Assembly: GCF_001658005.1 (NCBI RefSeq)
Contig: NZ_CP015987.1
Location: 860,001-924,000 of the forward strand
Origin: Sphingobium sp. EP60837
GTDB lineage: Bacteria > Pseudomonadota > Alphaproteobacteria > Sphingomonadales > Sphingomonadaceae
Length of the DNA stretch: 64,000 bases
Direction: 5' to 3'
Shown here: positions 1-9,117 of the stretch, in pieces
Numbering within the stretch: the first letter of the stretch is position 1
Layout of the letters: the number at the start of each line of letters is the position of its first letter
The notes under the pieces: model-generated
The model's database searches: none
The model's input: the letters and a program-made list of their open reading frames with translations, nothing else
What the model was told of the DNA's origin: nothing
Made by a program: the position numbers and the translations under genes

Positions 1-2053
1 TCAATTCACACAGATAGTTGTCGATCGCAGCTAAGGCATCATCTCCGCTACCTTGCGCCCCGGCATCCTTGTCGAGCCCCTGACTGGCGGCAAGGGCCAA
101 TATGTCCTTGCGCAGCGTCTCCAACCGGCGCGGGTCCATCCCGGCGGCGAGATAATATTCATCGACTAGCGCCTCCAGTTCCTTGAGTGGCCCATAGGTC
201 TCCGCGCGGGTCAGCGGCGGCGTCAGATGGTCGATGATGCAGGCCCCGATGCGGCGCTTTGCCTGCGTGCCTTCGCCCGGATCATTGACGATGAAGGGGT
301 AGATTTGCGGCACCGGCCCGGCGCAGATTTCAGGGAAGCAGCTTTCCGACAGCGCAATGGCCTTGCCGGGCAGCCATTCCAGATTGCCGTGCTTGCCGAC
401 ATGGACGACCGCATGGGCGCCAAATTCGCGGTTCAGCCAGATGTGGAAGGCGAGATAGCCATGCGGCGGCGGCAGCGCGGGGTCGTGGTAGCTGCTCTTG
501 GGGTCGATATTATAGCCGCGCGCGGGCTGAACCGCGATCGCCACATTGCCGAAACGATGCACGGGTAAGTGGAAGGCGTTCTCTCGGAAGAACGTATCGG
601 CTTCAGCACCCCCCCAGCGCGTCGTGATCGCCTCGCGGGCCGCTTCGGGAAGGGAACGGAAGGCGGCCTCATAGTCGGTCAGCGAAAGAGAGGGCGAGGG
701 TTTCGATCGTTTCAGCGATGCGGGAGCGTTGGTCACCCCGCCCGTCATCAGCTGCATCAAGGCCGCGCCACCGGTTGGCGCGTCCCCTGTTGCATAGCCT
801 GCCTCTGACAGCGCGTGAAGGATGGCCGCCGCGCTGGCCGGCGTGTCGAGCCCGACGCCGTTGCCGATGCGCCCATCCTTGTTCGGATAGTTGGCAAGGA
901 CCATCGCCACCCGACGCTCCGCCGCGGGCGTTCGGCCAAGTTTCGCCCAATTCGCAGCGAGTTCAGAGACGAAGCTTATGCGATCCTGCAGCACCTTCGG
1001 CACGACGATGCTGCACTGCGTCCGCTCATCGAACCGTGCGGCCGCCTTGAAGGCGACGGCGCGGGTGAAGAGGCGGCCGTCCACTTCCGGCAATGCGATG
1101 TGCATGGCCAGATCGCGCGCCCCCAATCCCCGCACGCTGGCTTCCCAGGCGCTTTGCTCGGCGCTGGCGAAGATCGTCTGCAGAACCGGGCAGTCTGCCT
1201 GCTCCAATATTGACGGCGTTCGGGGTTCGCCGGGCGCCGAAGCGGCAAAGGCGGTCGCATTCAGGATGACGTCCGGCCGCGTCCCGTCCATCAGGCTCCG
1301 CAGAAAGTCGCGGGCGAAGGGTTCGCGCAGCGCACGGACATGGACCGGCAGCACGTTGAGGCCCGCCAGCTCCAGCCCCTGAACCATGGCGTCCACCGCG
1401 TCCAGCGTCCCGGCGATCAGCAGGGCCCGATAGAAAAGGAACAGGACGGTGGGCTGGCCGTCCCGCCAGCGGCCTTTCACCTGATCCAGCGCGGGCCGCT
1501 CGATGCCGGGTAGATAAAGCCCCGCATCAGCCACCGGCACTGGAGCGTCGGCTTCCCCTGCGTCCATCCCCGCCAGCCGGGCGGCGGTCTTCAGGAAGGC
1601 GGTCGCATTGGCCACGCCGCCTTGCCGCAGATAATCGCGCAGCCGGTCACAGGTTTCCGGCGGCAGGGTAGAGGCGGCGCGCAGGTCCGGATCATCCTCC
1701 TGTCCATCTGCGATGGCAGCGAAGGCGATGCCCTTTTCCCGCGCGACATTGGCAATTTCATCAATGCCATAGGGCCAATAGCTCTTACCCCCGAGCAGCA
1801 CGACGCAGACAAATTTGGCGTGAGCGATCACCTTCTCGACATAGAGATCGACCGAATAGGGATGCTTGAGCTGAAGCAGGTTGGCGAGCCGCACGCTGGG
1901 CGCGTCCTCGCCCAAGGGCGCTGCCGCGCTCGCGAAGCAGGCAAGGTCGCTGTCCGCCACGGTCAGCAGCACGATGTCCCCCGGCGACTGGCCAAGGTCG
2001 ATCGCTTCGTCTCCGTTGGAAACCGTGCCGGGCGTGGCGGTGAGCAGGTGCAT
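1..2053 (-). CDS. cobN: Cobaltochelatase large subunit CobN (N-terminal part, cut by window edge)
   Basis: CobN is the large subunit of aerobic cobaltochelatase, which inserts Co(II) into hydrogenobyrinate a,c-diamide with CobS and CobT in the cytoplasm. The minus-strand frame is open from an ATG at 2053 to the window edge, 684 codons; the family is usually 1100-1300 residues, so the C-terminal part lies outside. Family motifs are clear near the cut: HVGKHGNLEWLPGKAIALS, and a following segment with NDPGEGTQAKRR. The start overlaps the cobW stop as TGATG, so the two are translationally coupled. It is the third gene behind the minus-strand cobalamin riboswitch. CobS and CobT chelatase subunits are not in the window. 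A ChlH/BchH magnesium chelatase is the only serious alternative, and the cobW/permease context argues against it. Confidence 0.93.
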   Translation of the reverse strand, partial: MHLLTATPGTVSNGDEAIDLGQSPGDIVLLTVADSDLACFASAAAPLGEDAPSVRLANLLQLKHPYSVDLYVEKVIAHAKFVCVVLLGGKSYWPYGIDEIANVAREKGIAFAAIADGQEDDPDLRAASTLPPETCDRLRDYLRQGGVANATAFLKTAARLAGMDAGEADAPVPVADAGLYLPGIERPALDQVKGRWRDGQPTVLFLFYRALLIAGTLDAVDAMVQGLELAGLNVLPVHVRALREPFARDFLRSLMDGTRPDVILNATAFAASAPGEPRTPSILEQADCPVLQTIFASAEQSAWEASVRGLGARDLAMHIALPEVDGRLFTRAVAFKAAARFDERTQCSIVVPKVLQDRISFVSELAANWAKLGRTPAAERRVAMVLANYPNKDGRIGNGVGLDTPASAAAILHALSEAGYATGDAPTGGAALMQLMTGGVTNAPASLKRSKPSPSLSLTDYEAAFRSLPEAAREAITTRWGGAEADTFFRENAFHLPVHRFGNVAIAVQPARGYNIDPKSSYHDPALPPPHGYLAFHIWLNREFGAHAVVHVGKHGNLEWLPGKAIALSESCFPEICAGPVPQIYPFIVNDPGEGTQAKRRIGACIIDHLTPPLTRAETYGPLKELEALVDEYYLAAGMDPRRLETLRKDILALAASQGLDKDAGAQGSGDDALAAIDNYLCEL

Positions 2054-3099
2054 CAGGCGGCGGCCATCTTCAGCGAGAGCGTCTGTTCGATGGCTGCGCG
2101 GTCGAGGCCAGCCTGACCGATGACCACCAGCCGCGAACCGCGCCGTTCATCCGCCTGCCACTGCCGGTCATAATGATGCTGGATGCGCGGTCCGACGGCC
2201 TGGATGACCAGCCGGGCAGGGCGTCCCGCGATGGCGATGAACCCCTTGACCCGCAATATGTCATGCGCCGCGATGGCCTGTTCCAGCGCCACCAGCAACG
2301 GGGCAGGATTGCCCTGCTCGCTCAGTTCCACCACGAAACTGTCGAAATCCTCATGGTCATGATCCTCCTCATCATCATGATGGGAAGGGCGCGCGTCGAT
2401 CTGCTCCTCCACGCCCGCCCTAAGGCCCAGCAGGACTGCCGGGTCGATCTCCCCCCGCGCGGTGCGGACGATCCGCACGCCGGGGCGAATTTCGCCGGCA
2501 AGGTCCCGCTCCAGTTCGGCAAGCCTGCCAGGCTCCACCAGATCGGTTTTGTTGAGCAGGACGAGGTCCGCGCAGGCCAGCTGATCCTCGAACAGCTCCT
2601 CGATCGGGCTGTCATGGTCCAGCGTCGGGTCGGCAGCGCGCGCTGCGGCCAGCGCAGCTTCATCATGCGCGAAACGGCCCGCCGCCAGCGCGTCCGCATC
2701 GATCAGCGCGATCACGCCATCGACGGTCGCGCGGGTGCGGATATCGGGCCATTGGAACGCCTTCACCAGCGGCTTGGGCAGCGCAAGGCCGGATGTTTCG
2801 ATGATGATATGGTCGGGCGGCACATCTCGGTCGAGCAGCCGCTGCATGGTCGGCAGGAAATCATCAGCGACAGTGCAGCAGATGCAGCCGTTGGCCAGTT
2901 CGATGATGTCCTCGTCCGGGCAGGCTTCGTCGCCGCAGCCTTTCACCAACGATCCATCGACGTCCACATCGCCGAACTCGTTGATGATAAGGGCGAGGCG
3001 GCAGCCCCCCGCATTTTCGATGAGGTGACGGATCAGCGTCGTCTTTCCAGCGCCGAGAAAGCCTGTGATGACGGTGGCGGGAACCTTGCTCATGCTCAT
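2053..3099 (-). CDS. cobW: CobW-family GTPase metallochaperone
   Basis: A 348-residue member of the CobW/COG0523 G3E GTPases, thought to supply cobalt during cobalamin synthesis. Visible motifs are the P-loop GFLGAGKTT near residues 13-21, the metal-binding GCICCTV near residue 72, the NKTD guanine-specificity motif, and a His/Asp/Glu-rich metal loop around residues 245-260 (SHHDDEEDHDHED). The start at 3099 overlaps the stop of the upstream permease as TAATG; a second ATG two codons in (3093) is an alternative. The stop overlaps the cobN start. The position between a Co/Ni permease and cobN under a cobalamin riboswitch supports a cobalt rather than zinc role. Confidence 0.93.
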   Translation of the reverse strand: MSMSKVPATVITGFLGAGKTTLIRHLIENAGGCRLALIINEFGDVDVDGSLVKGCGDEACPDEDIIELANGCICCTVADDFLPTMQRLLDRDVPPDHIIIETSGLALPKPLVKAFQWPDIRTRATVDGVIALIDADALAAGRFAHDEAALAAARAADPTLDHDSPIEELFEDQLACADLVLLNKTDLVEPGRLAELERDLAGEIRPGVRIVRTARGEIDPAVLLGLRAGVEEQIDARPSHHDDEEDHDHEDFDSFVVELSEQGNPAPLLVALEQAIAAHDILRVKGFIAIAGRPARLVIQAVGPRIQHHYDRQWQADERRGSRLVVIGQAGLDRAAIEQTLSLKMAAA

Positions 3100-4139
3100 T
3101 ATCCTTGGTTGGGGAGAAGCACTTCGATCTCGTCGAAGCGCTTCCAGCGATAGATGGCCCAGCTCACCAGCCAGCAGGCGGCGAACAGGCCGATGATGAA
3201 GAAGCCGAGGCTGTTGAAATGCTCGCCCAGATTGGCGGCGATCGACCAGATGCCGCCGCTGAGGCCCAGCTTGTCGCCTAGCAGCGCTGCCGCCTCGATC
3301 CCGCCGATGACGATGGCGACCAGAGCCGACACCAGCGTGATGGTGATATTATAGTAGAGCTTGCGGATCGGCTTCACGAAAGCCCATTGATAGGCGCCCA
3401 TCATCAGCGCGCCGTCCGCCGTGTCGATCAGCGCCATGCCCGCCGCGAAGAGCAGGGGGAAGATGAGGACCGTCGCGATCGAAAGGCCGTTTGCCGCCTG
3501 TCCCGCCGACAAGCCCAGAATGGCGACCTCGGTCGCTGTGTCGAAGCCGAGGCCGAACAGAAAGCCCAGCGGCGCCATGTGCCAGCTGCGCGTGACAAGG
3601 CGGAACAGGGGCCGGAAGATACGCGCCAGGAAACCGCGGTTTCCCAGCAATATGTCCATATCCTCATCGATATAAGCACCGCCGCAGCGAACATGATTGA
3701 AGGTCTTCAGCACCGACCGCAGGATCATCAGGTTCATCGCCGCGATCGCGAACAGGAAGGTGGCCGAAACCACCGTCGCGATCGTCCCGCCGATTTCGCC
3801 CACTTGCTCGACCCGGCTCAGCGCACTCGCCGCCAGCGCGATCACCACGGCGGCGATCAGCACGATGCCGCTATGGCCGATCGCGAACCAGAGGCCGACG
3901 GTCAGCGGCCGCTGCCCTTCCTGCATCAGCTTGCGCGTCACATTGTCGATCGCTGCGATATGATCGGCATCGACCGCATGCCGCAGCCCCAGGCTCCAGG
4001 CGAGCAGGGCAGTGCCCAGCATCATCGTCTCGCCCGCAAAGATCAGCAGCGCCCACAGCCACAGGGCGAGGTTCACGCCTATCAGCGCTGCGAACATGCC
4101 GGTGGCGCGGCGTCGAAGTGCCGGAACATCTGTTTCCAT
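3099..4139 (-). CDS. NiCoT-family cobalt/nickel permease (HoxN/NixA type)
   Basis: A 346-residue integral membrane protein that likely imports Co2+ (possibly Ni2+) for corrin synthesis. The family signature HAVDADHIAAIDNVTRK lies in the second membrane segment (around residues 54-70), followed by further hydrophobic helices and a GLGFDTATEVAIL segment, also typical of NiCoT proteins. It is the first gene behind the minus-strand cobalamin riboswitch and is tightly followed by cobW and cobN, which is strong context for cobalt specificity. The start is ATG at 4139, with a GGGAGA-like sequence about 10 bases upstream. Metal preference cannot be read from the sequence alone. Confidence 0.88.
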   Translation of the reverse strand: METDVPALRRRATGMFAALIGVNLALWLWALLIFAGETMMLGTALLAWSLGLRHAVDADHIAAIDNVTRKLMQEGQRPLTVGLWFAIGHSGIVLIAAVVIALAASALSRVEQVGEIGGTIATVVSATFLFAIAAMNLMILRSVLKTFNHVRCGGAYIDEDMDILLGNRGFLARIFRPLFRLVTRSWHMAPLGFLFGLGFDTATEVAILGLSAGQAANGLSIATVLIFPLLFAAGMALIDTADGALMMGAYQWAFVKPIRKLYYNITITLVSALVAIVIGGIEAAALLGDKLGLSGGIWSIAANLGEHFNSLGFFIIGLFAACWLVSWAIYRWKRFDEIEVLLPNQG

Positions 4140-4327
4140 CGGAGACCCGTCTCCCGTCCGGCGTCAGCGAAACTGGACGGGCTCCTCCGCTAACGCGGCC
4201 GGCATGATGCGCCGGACGGACACCTGTTGGCGTCCGGCACGCATGCCGGTGCGGACCCCGCCGCACGCGTCGCTCAGACGGAAAACCGTGCCCCGGCCAT
4301 CCCCTGGACCAAAGCAAGAGCGACCAG

Positions 4328-4530
4328 ACGCTGGCAGGTCTCCTGGCTTGCGGGTCATCGCTCGACACATGGCCTTCCCGGGCCTCGCAGGATTTAGCGT
4401 CCGGCCCAGTGGCTGCCCCCCGATTGTCACGGAAGGTCGATATATGTCTCGCTCACCGCTTACAGTTGCAGGGACAGCCGCGGATTGGGACGCTTGGGAC
4501 GTCCGCACCGCATTCCCTTTTAAGCCTCTA
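4328..4530 (-). promoter_or_regulatory. Cobalamin riboswitch upstream of permease-cobW-cobN
   Basis: Read on the minus strand, this leader has the hallmarks of the AdoCbl riboswitch in order: a GGGAATGCGGTG P2-P3 region, CCCTGCAACTGTAAGCGG near 4455-4472, a GGAAGGCC segment, and the B12 box AGCCAGGAGACCTGCC at about 4333-4348. It ends about 190 bases before the permease start at 4139. It should repress the operon when adenosylcobalamin is abundant. Exact 5' and 3' limits are approximate. Confidence 0.93.
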
Positions 4531-4654
4531 TTGAGGCACCGGCGCGATCAGTCGCCGTGCATAGAGGCTACGCGTGAGGATGGGAAGCCCATGACGCGCA
4601 ATTCGCATGAAAACTGGGAAGGGGCCGGGCGCTCCCATGCCGAGAGAATGCAGC

Positions 4655-4694
4655 CTGTCACCAAAAAGAAACATCGCTGTCATTCAAGAGTCAT
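4655..4694 (+). promoter_or_regulatory. Putative PhoB box array upstream of the phosphate porin
   Basis: Four 7-base half sites sit exactly 11 bases apart: CTGTCAC (4655), AAGAAAC (4666), CTGTCAT (4677) and GAGTCAT (4688). The PhoB consensus is repeated CTGTCAT with 11-base phasing. The array ends about 47 bases before the GTG start of an OprP-like porin, consistent with a -35-replacing activator site. Two halves are strong and two are weak. Confidence 0.7.
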
Positions 4695-4741
4695 ATAAAT
4701 GACATAGCCGCCGCTGCACTCAGACAGGAGGAGACAGGGCG

Positions 4742-6175
4742 GTGAAAGGTCTAAAGGCGGGTGGCGCGGCAATGATGGTGAGCTTGCTTGCCTTGACGCC
4801 GGAGGTGGCGCAGGCGCAGAGCAATGAGGCATTGCAGCGCCAGATCGACGAACTCAAGGCGCAGGTACAGGCCCTCACCAACGCGCTGACCGCCAGCAAA
4901 GGCGTCGGGCCTGTCGCCGCCGCTCCCACCTCCGCCACGCCCGCGGCTCCCGCGCCTGCCGCACTGGCCGCCGCGCCTGCGCAGCCGGCTGCTACGGCCG
5001 CTTCTGCGCCCTCGCCGAAATCCAAGGCATGGTATGATCGGCTGTCGCTGCGCGGTTACACCCAGATGCGGTACAATGCCTTTTTGTCGGGCGACGACAC
5101 GGCCCCGGCCGGGCAGTCTCGCCTGCGGTCCGTTCATGACAGTTCGATTTCGGATCGCGGCAGCTTTTCGCTGCGCCGCGCGCGCCTGGTGCTTCAGGGC
5201 GACATTTCCGACCGCGTTTCGCTCTATCTGCAGTCAGATTTTGCCACGGCTGTGAACAACCAGGCGGGCAGCGAACGCCGCGAAGGCTTCGTTCAATTGC
5301 GTGATGCCTATGCCGATGTCTTCCTCGACAAGGCAAAGACCTTTCGCGTCCGGTTCGGGCAGTCAAAGGTGCCCTATGGCTGGGAGAATATGCAGTCGTC
5401 TTCCAACCGGCTGACGCTCGACCGCAGCGACGCGATCAACAGCGCAGTTCCCAGTGAGCGCGACCTTGGCATCGTCGGCTATTATACGCCGCCTTCTGTC
5501 CAGAAAATCTGGGATCGGTTGGGGCATGACGGGCAAAAGCTGTTCGGTAATTATGGCGCTTTTGGCGTGGGCGTGTTCAATGGTCAGGGCACCAACCGAA
5601 CGGAACAGAATAGGGGGCTGATGAAGGTCGCCTTCGCCACTTGGCCCTTCGAACTGGACGGTCTTGGCGAAGCCTTCGCGGGCCAAGTGTTCGAAATCGG
5701 CGGATCGGCAATGATGAACGATGTTCAGCCTGAGCTGCGCAGCGGATCGGTCAGTGCAATCGCCTATGACGATGACCGAGTCGGCATCCACGCCATGCTC
5801 TATCCGAAGCCCTTCGGCATTCAGGCCGAATGGAATTGGGGCAAGGGGCCGGAATTTGACCGCGTCAGCCAATCGATCGAAACGAAGAAGCTGCGCGGCG
5901 GCTATGTCCAGGCGATGTACCGCCTGCCCACGGACTCGATCGGTACGCTGATCCCCTACGCCCGCTGGCAACATTATCGCGGCGGTTGGAAGGCATCGAC
6001 CAATGCCCCGCGCCTGGAGACCGACGAATTCGAACTCGGCATCGAATGGCAGCCGTGGAAGGCGCTGGAATTCACGCTGGCCTACGCCCGGATGAAGCGG
6101 GCCGAAGCGGATGAACGCCGCGTCGGACGCGCGGAAGGCGATCTCATCCGTACGCAGGTGCAATGGAATTATTGA
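4742..6175 (+). CDS. OprP/OprO-type phosphate-selective porin
   Basis: A 477-residue outer-membrane porin of the OprP/OprO family. Residues 1-26 form a signal peptide ending VAQAQ. Then comes a short coiled-coil segment (NEALQRQIDELKAQVQAL), an Ala/Pro-rich periplasmic linker to about residue 98, and a beta-barrel domain starting RLSLRGYTQMRYN with a C-terminal hydrophobic residue pattern ending QVQWNY, suited to BAM recognition. The coiled coil plus linker plus barrel layout is common in proteobacterial members. The start is GTG at 4742 preceded by AGGAGGAG. Pho-box-like repeats upstream predict induction by phosphate starvation; pyrophosphate or other anions are possible substrates. It is divergent from the cobalt operon and unrelated to it. 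Confidence 0.87.
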   Translation: MKGLKAGGAAMMVSLLALTPEVAQAQSNEALQRQIDELKAQVQALTNALTASKGVGPVAAAPTSATPAAPAPAALAAAPAQPAATAASAPSPKSKAWYDRLSLRGYTQMRYNAFLSGDDTAPAGQSRLRSVHDSSISDRGSFSLRRARLVLQGDISDRVSLYLQSDFATAVNNQAGSERREGFVQLRDAYADVFLDKAKTFRVRFGQSKVPYGWENMQSSSNRLTLDRSDAINSAVPSERDLGIVGYYTPPSVQKIWDRLGHDGQKLFGNYGAFGVGVFNGQGTNRTEQNRGLMKVAFATWPFELDGLGEAFAGQVFEIGGSAMMNDVQPELRSGSVSAIAYDDDRVGIHAMLYPKPFGIQAEWNWGKGPEFDRVSQSIETKKLRGGYVQAMYRLPTDSIGTLIPYARWQHYRGGWKASTNAPRLETDEFELGIEWQPWKALEFTLAYARMKRAEADERRVGRAEGDLIRTQVQWNY

Positions 6176-6194
6176 ACCACAAGATTAAACATTC

Positions 6195-6264
6195 CCCGTT
6201 CGTTGCGAGAGAAGTCGAGAAACAGGTGCCGCATAAAGGGCTCGACACGAACGGGATGGGTGAA
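6195..6264. repeat. REP-like palindromic repeat (CCGTTCG...CGAACGG ends)
   Basis: Between the porin and fdhD an imperfect inverted repeat begins CCCCGTTCGTTGCGAG and ends GGCTCGACACGAACGGG, with a GAAGTCGAGAAAC core. Sequences of this kind are frequent intergenic repeats in sphingomonads. It shares its CCGTTCG/CGAACGG ends with elements near 53.98-54.03 and 58.73-58.79 kb. Confidence 0.6.
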
Positions 6265-6333
6265 CACGGGCGGAGCATTGCGCCCTTCGCTCCGTCACCT
6301 TAGATCATCTCCATGATCGAGGGAAAGCCCGCC

Positions 6334-7137
6334 ATGTCCGCCGCCTCATCCCTGACGGGCGAACCTTCATTCTCCTTCACTCAGTTCAGCCGCGATGGCG
6401 CCGCAGCCACGGTCGCGCGCGAGCTTGCCGAGGAAGCGCCGGTAGCCATAGAGTTTAACGGCGTCGGCTATGCCGTTCTGATGGCCACCCCCGCCGACAT
6501 AGCCGAACTGGTGCAAGGATTTGCCCTCGCCGAACGTCTGGTGAGCGCCGAAGACGCCCCGTTGGCCGTCGATATCCACACCACTGCGGATGGCGTCATC
6601 GCCCGCGCCACCCTCCCGCCCGATCGTGTCGAGGGTCTGCTCGGCCGGGTCCGCCATCGCGTGTCGGATTCCTCCTGTGGCTTATGCGGCGTTGAAAATC
6701 TGGAGCAGGCGATCCGCCCGCTTCCGTTTGTCACCTGCCGCTCGAAAGCAAGCCGCGATGCGATTTTCCGGGCGCTGGAGCAGTTGCACGAACATCAACC
6801 GCTCAACGCGCGCACCGGCGCCACCCACGGCGCGGCGCTGGTCGATGCCGATGGCGTGATCCGCGCGGCCTTTGAAGATGTCGGCCGCCACAACGCCTTT
6901 GACAAGCTGATCGGGGCGATGCGGCGGCAGGACCTCTCCTGGGACGGCGGCTTTGCGCTGCTGTCCTCGCGCTGCTCCTATGAACTGGTGGAAAAGGCAG
7001 TGCTGGCCAACTGCCCGTTGCTCGTCACCATTTCGGCCCCGACCCGCCTTGCCGCCGATCGCGCGCAAAGCGCGGGCCTGCCGCTGGCGGTGCTGGCGCG
7101 GTCCGACGCGATGCTGGCGACCGTCACTCTCGAATGA
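6334..7137 (+). CDS. fdhD: Formate dehydrogenase accessory sulfurtransferase FdhD
   Basis: FdhD transfers sulfur from IscS to the bis-MGD molybdenum cofactor and is needed for formate dehydrogenase activity. The 267-residue product carries the catalytic CxxC loop in SDSSCGLCGVENLEQA and the conserved EDVGRHNAFDKLIG and LSSRCSYELVEKA segments. I chose ATG 6334 because GAGGGAAAG lies about 10 bases upstream; the in-frame ATG at 6313 has no visible ribosome-binding site. The 3' end overlaps the convergent alpha-glucosidase gene by 14 bases. No formate dehydrogenase structural gene is in the window; modABC at 45-47 kb would supply the same cofactor. Confidence 0.93.
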   Translation: MSAASSLTGEPSFSFTQFSRDGAAATVARELAEEAPVAIEFNGVGYAVLMATPADIAELVQGFALAERLVSAEDAPLAVDIHTTADGVIARATLPPDRVEGLLGRVRHRVSDSSCGLCGVENLEQAIRPLPFVTCRSKASRDAIFRALEQLHEHQPLNARTGATHGAALVDADGVIRAAFEDVGRHNAFDKLIGAMRRQDLSWDGGFALLSSRCSYELVEKAVLANCPLLVTISAPTRLAADRAQSAGLPLAVLARSDAMLATVTLE

Positions 7138-8719
7138 TCAGCGCCCCGTAAGCGGGCAAGGTCCCGATCGCCGCGCCATTCACCGCCGCTACGATCTCGC
7201 CCTTCGGCGCAAACTCATTTGGCCAGACTGCCGCCTCCGCCGACAGGTTGAACACGCATAGCAGCGCGTTCCCATCCGCATCCCGGCGAAACACAAGCCT
7301 GTTCTCATCCGCGAGCAGCAATTCCATGCCGCCATGGCGCAACGCTCCATTTTCCTTGCGCAGCGCCAGCATCACGCGGGTGAAGTTCAGCAGCGAGTCC
7401 GGATCTTCCTCTTGCGCATCCACGGCACGCGCCAGATTCTCTTCCCCCAGCGGCAACCAGGGTGTCGCCGTGCTGAACCCCGCTTCGCTTGCGCTCGCTT
7501 CCCACGGCAACGGCGTGCGCGCCCCGTCGCGTGAAAGGGTCAACGGCCAATTGGCGATAGCCTCCGGGTCCTGCAGCCGCTCGAAGGGGATATCGACCTG
7601 CGTGATCCCCAGTTCCTCCCCCTGATAGAGGATCGCATTGCCGCGCAGCGCGACCAGAAGCGCCATCTTCTGCCGCGCGAACGCCGACCGGTCCTCCATC
7701 GCGCACCAACGCGACAGGGCGCGTGGCGCATCATGATTTTCGAACGCCCAACTCGGCCATCCCATGCCCGGCTTATCAGGCCAGCGCGCGACGGTTTCGG
7801 CGACCAGCGCTGGGGTCAGCGCCGCAGCATAAAGGAAATCAAATCCATAGGCGCTGTTCAGCCGCTTTTCTCCGGCCGTATAAGCTTTCATCTCTTCCTC
7901 GGCGCGGTTGCCGCCGACTTCGGCCATGGTGAAAATCGCCCCATAACGGTCGGTGAGCGCCCGGATGCGCTCGACAAAGCCCAACATATCGGGATGCGAT
8001 TGGCTGTAGCGGCGAATCTGATAGTCGAACGGCCGGGTGCGCGGCTTGCCATCGTCCGGTGCAGGCGGATTGTCGCGCAGCATAGGGTCGTGCATCGCAT
8101 GATTGAGCGCGTCGAGCCGGAAGCCGTCCACGCCCCGCTCCAGCCAAAAACGCATGGCGTCCAGCAGCGCATCCTGCACCTTGGGATTATGGACATTCAG
8201 TTGCGGCTGGCTGCTAAGAAACTGGTGCATATAATATTGCCCTCGGCGCGCGTCCCAGGTCCAGGCCGGGCCACCGAACACCGACTGCCAGTTGCACGGC
8301 GGCGTGCCGTCGGGCTTTGGATCGGCCCAGACATACCAGTCATGCCGGGGATTGCCCTTATTCTCCCGGCTTTCGCGAAACCAGTCATGCAGGTCCGATG
8401 TATGGGCATAGACCTGATCGATCGTGACCTTGAGGCCCAGTTCATGCGCCCGCGACACCAGCGCGTCGAAATCCTCGATCGTGCCGAATATCGGATCGAC
8501 CCCGCAATAATCCGCGATGTCATAGCCAAAGTCGCGCATCGGCGACGTGAAGAAAGGCGAAATCCAGATCGCGTCGGCCCCCAACCGGGCGATATGCTCC
8601 AGCCGCCGCGTGATGCCGGGCAGATCCCCGATCCCGTCGCCATCGGAATCCTGAAAGCTGCGCGGATAGATTTGGTAGATGACGGCGCCCTTCCACCAGG
8701 GCTGGCCGGAGTCGCTCAT
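7124..8719 (-). CDS. GH13 alpha-glucosidase (oligo-1,6-glucosidase/trehalose-type)
   Basis: A 531-residue cytoplasmic-type GH13 enzyme that should hydrolyse alpha-glucosidic bonds in small oligosaccharides such as maltose or isomaltose. Visible family motifs are WWKGAVIYQIYPRSFQDSDGDG at the N-terminus (cited in part), the GVDGFRLDALNH nucleophile segment, MAEVGG with the acid/base Glu, and FENHDAPR for the transition-state Asp. The start ATG 8719 (MSDSGQPWW) matches the family N-terminus; an upstream in-frame start would add a Cys-rich extension of 17 residues that looks non-coding. There is no signal peptide. It converges on fdhD with a 14-base overlap and is not flanked by sugar transport genes, so the exact substrate is unknown. 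Confidence 0.9.
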   Translation of the reverse strand: MSDSGQPWWKGAVIYQIYPRSFQDSDGDGIGDLPGITRRLEHIARLGADAIWISPFFTSPMRDFGYDIADYCGVDPIFGTIEDFDALVSRAHELGLKVTIDQVYAHTSDLHDWFRESRENKGNPRHDWYVWADPKPDGTPPCNWQSVFGGPAWTWDARRGQYYMHQFLSSQPQLNVHNPKVQDALLDAMRFWLERGVDGFRLDALNHAMHDPMLRDNPPAPDDGKPRTRPFDYQIRRYSQSHPDMLGFVERIRALTDRYGAIFTMAEVGGNRAEEEMKAYTAGEKRLNSAYGFDFLYAAALTPALVAETVARWPDKPGMGWPSWAFENHDAPRALSRWCAMEDRSAFARQKMALLVALRGNAILYQGEELGITQVDIPFERLQDPEAIANWPLTLSRDGARTPLPWEASASEAGFSTATPWLPLGEENLARAVDAQEEDPDSLLNFTRVMLALRKENGALRHGGMELLLADENRLVFRRDADGNALLCVFNLSAEAAVWPNEFAPKGEIVAAVNGAAIGTLPAYGALIIRE

Positions 8720-8815
8720 GGGTGACGCTCCCTTGCTGCACCCGCAGCATACACATGTCCCCGCCGCCATCTACCGCTTGCGAGCAGGCCATCGCCGCTT
8801 TATCAGCAGCCCCGC

Positions 8816-8980
8816 GACAGGTTCCCCGTTAGGGGATCAAAAGGGAAGTCGGGTGCGATACCCGCGCTGCCCCTGCAACTGTAAGCGGTGAGCGGACCGG
8901 CCACAGCGCCATTGGGGATCAACTGTTCCCGAGAAGGCGGCCGGAAAGCACTGACCCGTGAGCCAGGAGACCTGCCTGCC
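8816..8980 (+). promoter_or_regulatory. Cobalamin riboswitch upstream of the nucleotide-loop operon
   Basis: The sequence contains CAGGTTCCC, AAGGGAAGTCGGGTG, CCCCTGCAACTGTAAGCGG near 8870-8887, a GGCCGGAAAGCACTG segment and the B12 box AGCCAGGAGACCTGCC at about 8961-8976, the standard order of an AdoCbl riboswitch. The first start codon follows about 140 bases later at 9118. It is divergent from the GH13 gene and should control the DUF1636-cobT-cobC-cobS-cobD-cbiB-cobU operon. Confidence 0.95.
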
Positions 8981-9117
8981 GCAGTCGTTCTTCGACCGGA
9001 CAGGGTGTGCCGGGCGAACGGGGTCTCCCTCGCGCAGCGACAGCCATCGCCTTTCCGGTCCGCTTGCTTGCGTGCCTGGACAAGGCTGTTCGCGGTTCAA
9101 GAAGCGGGAGGACCCTG

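Noticed and set aside
2173..4193. Plus-strand frames opposite cobW and the permease
   Set aside because: Both minus-strand genes have strong motifs and overlapping start-stops; the plus frames have none.
5363..6163. Long minus-strand frame opposite the porin gene
   Set aside because: It is antisense to a clearly coding porin. High GC content leaves stop-free antisense frames, and the product has no recognisable motif.
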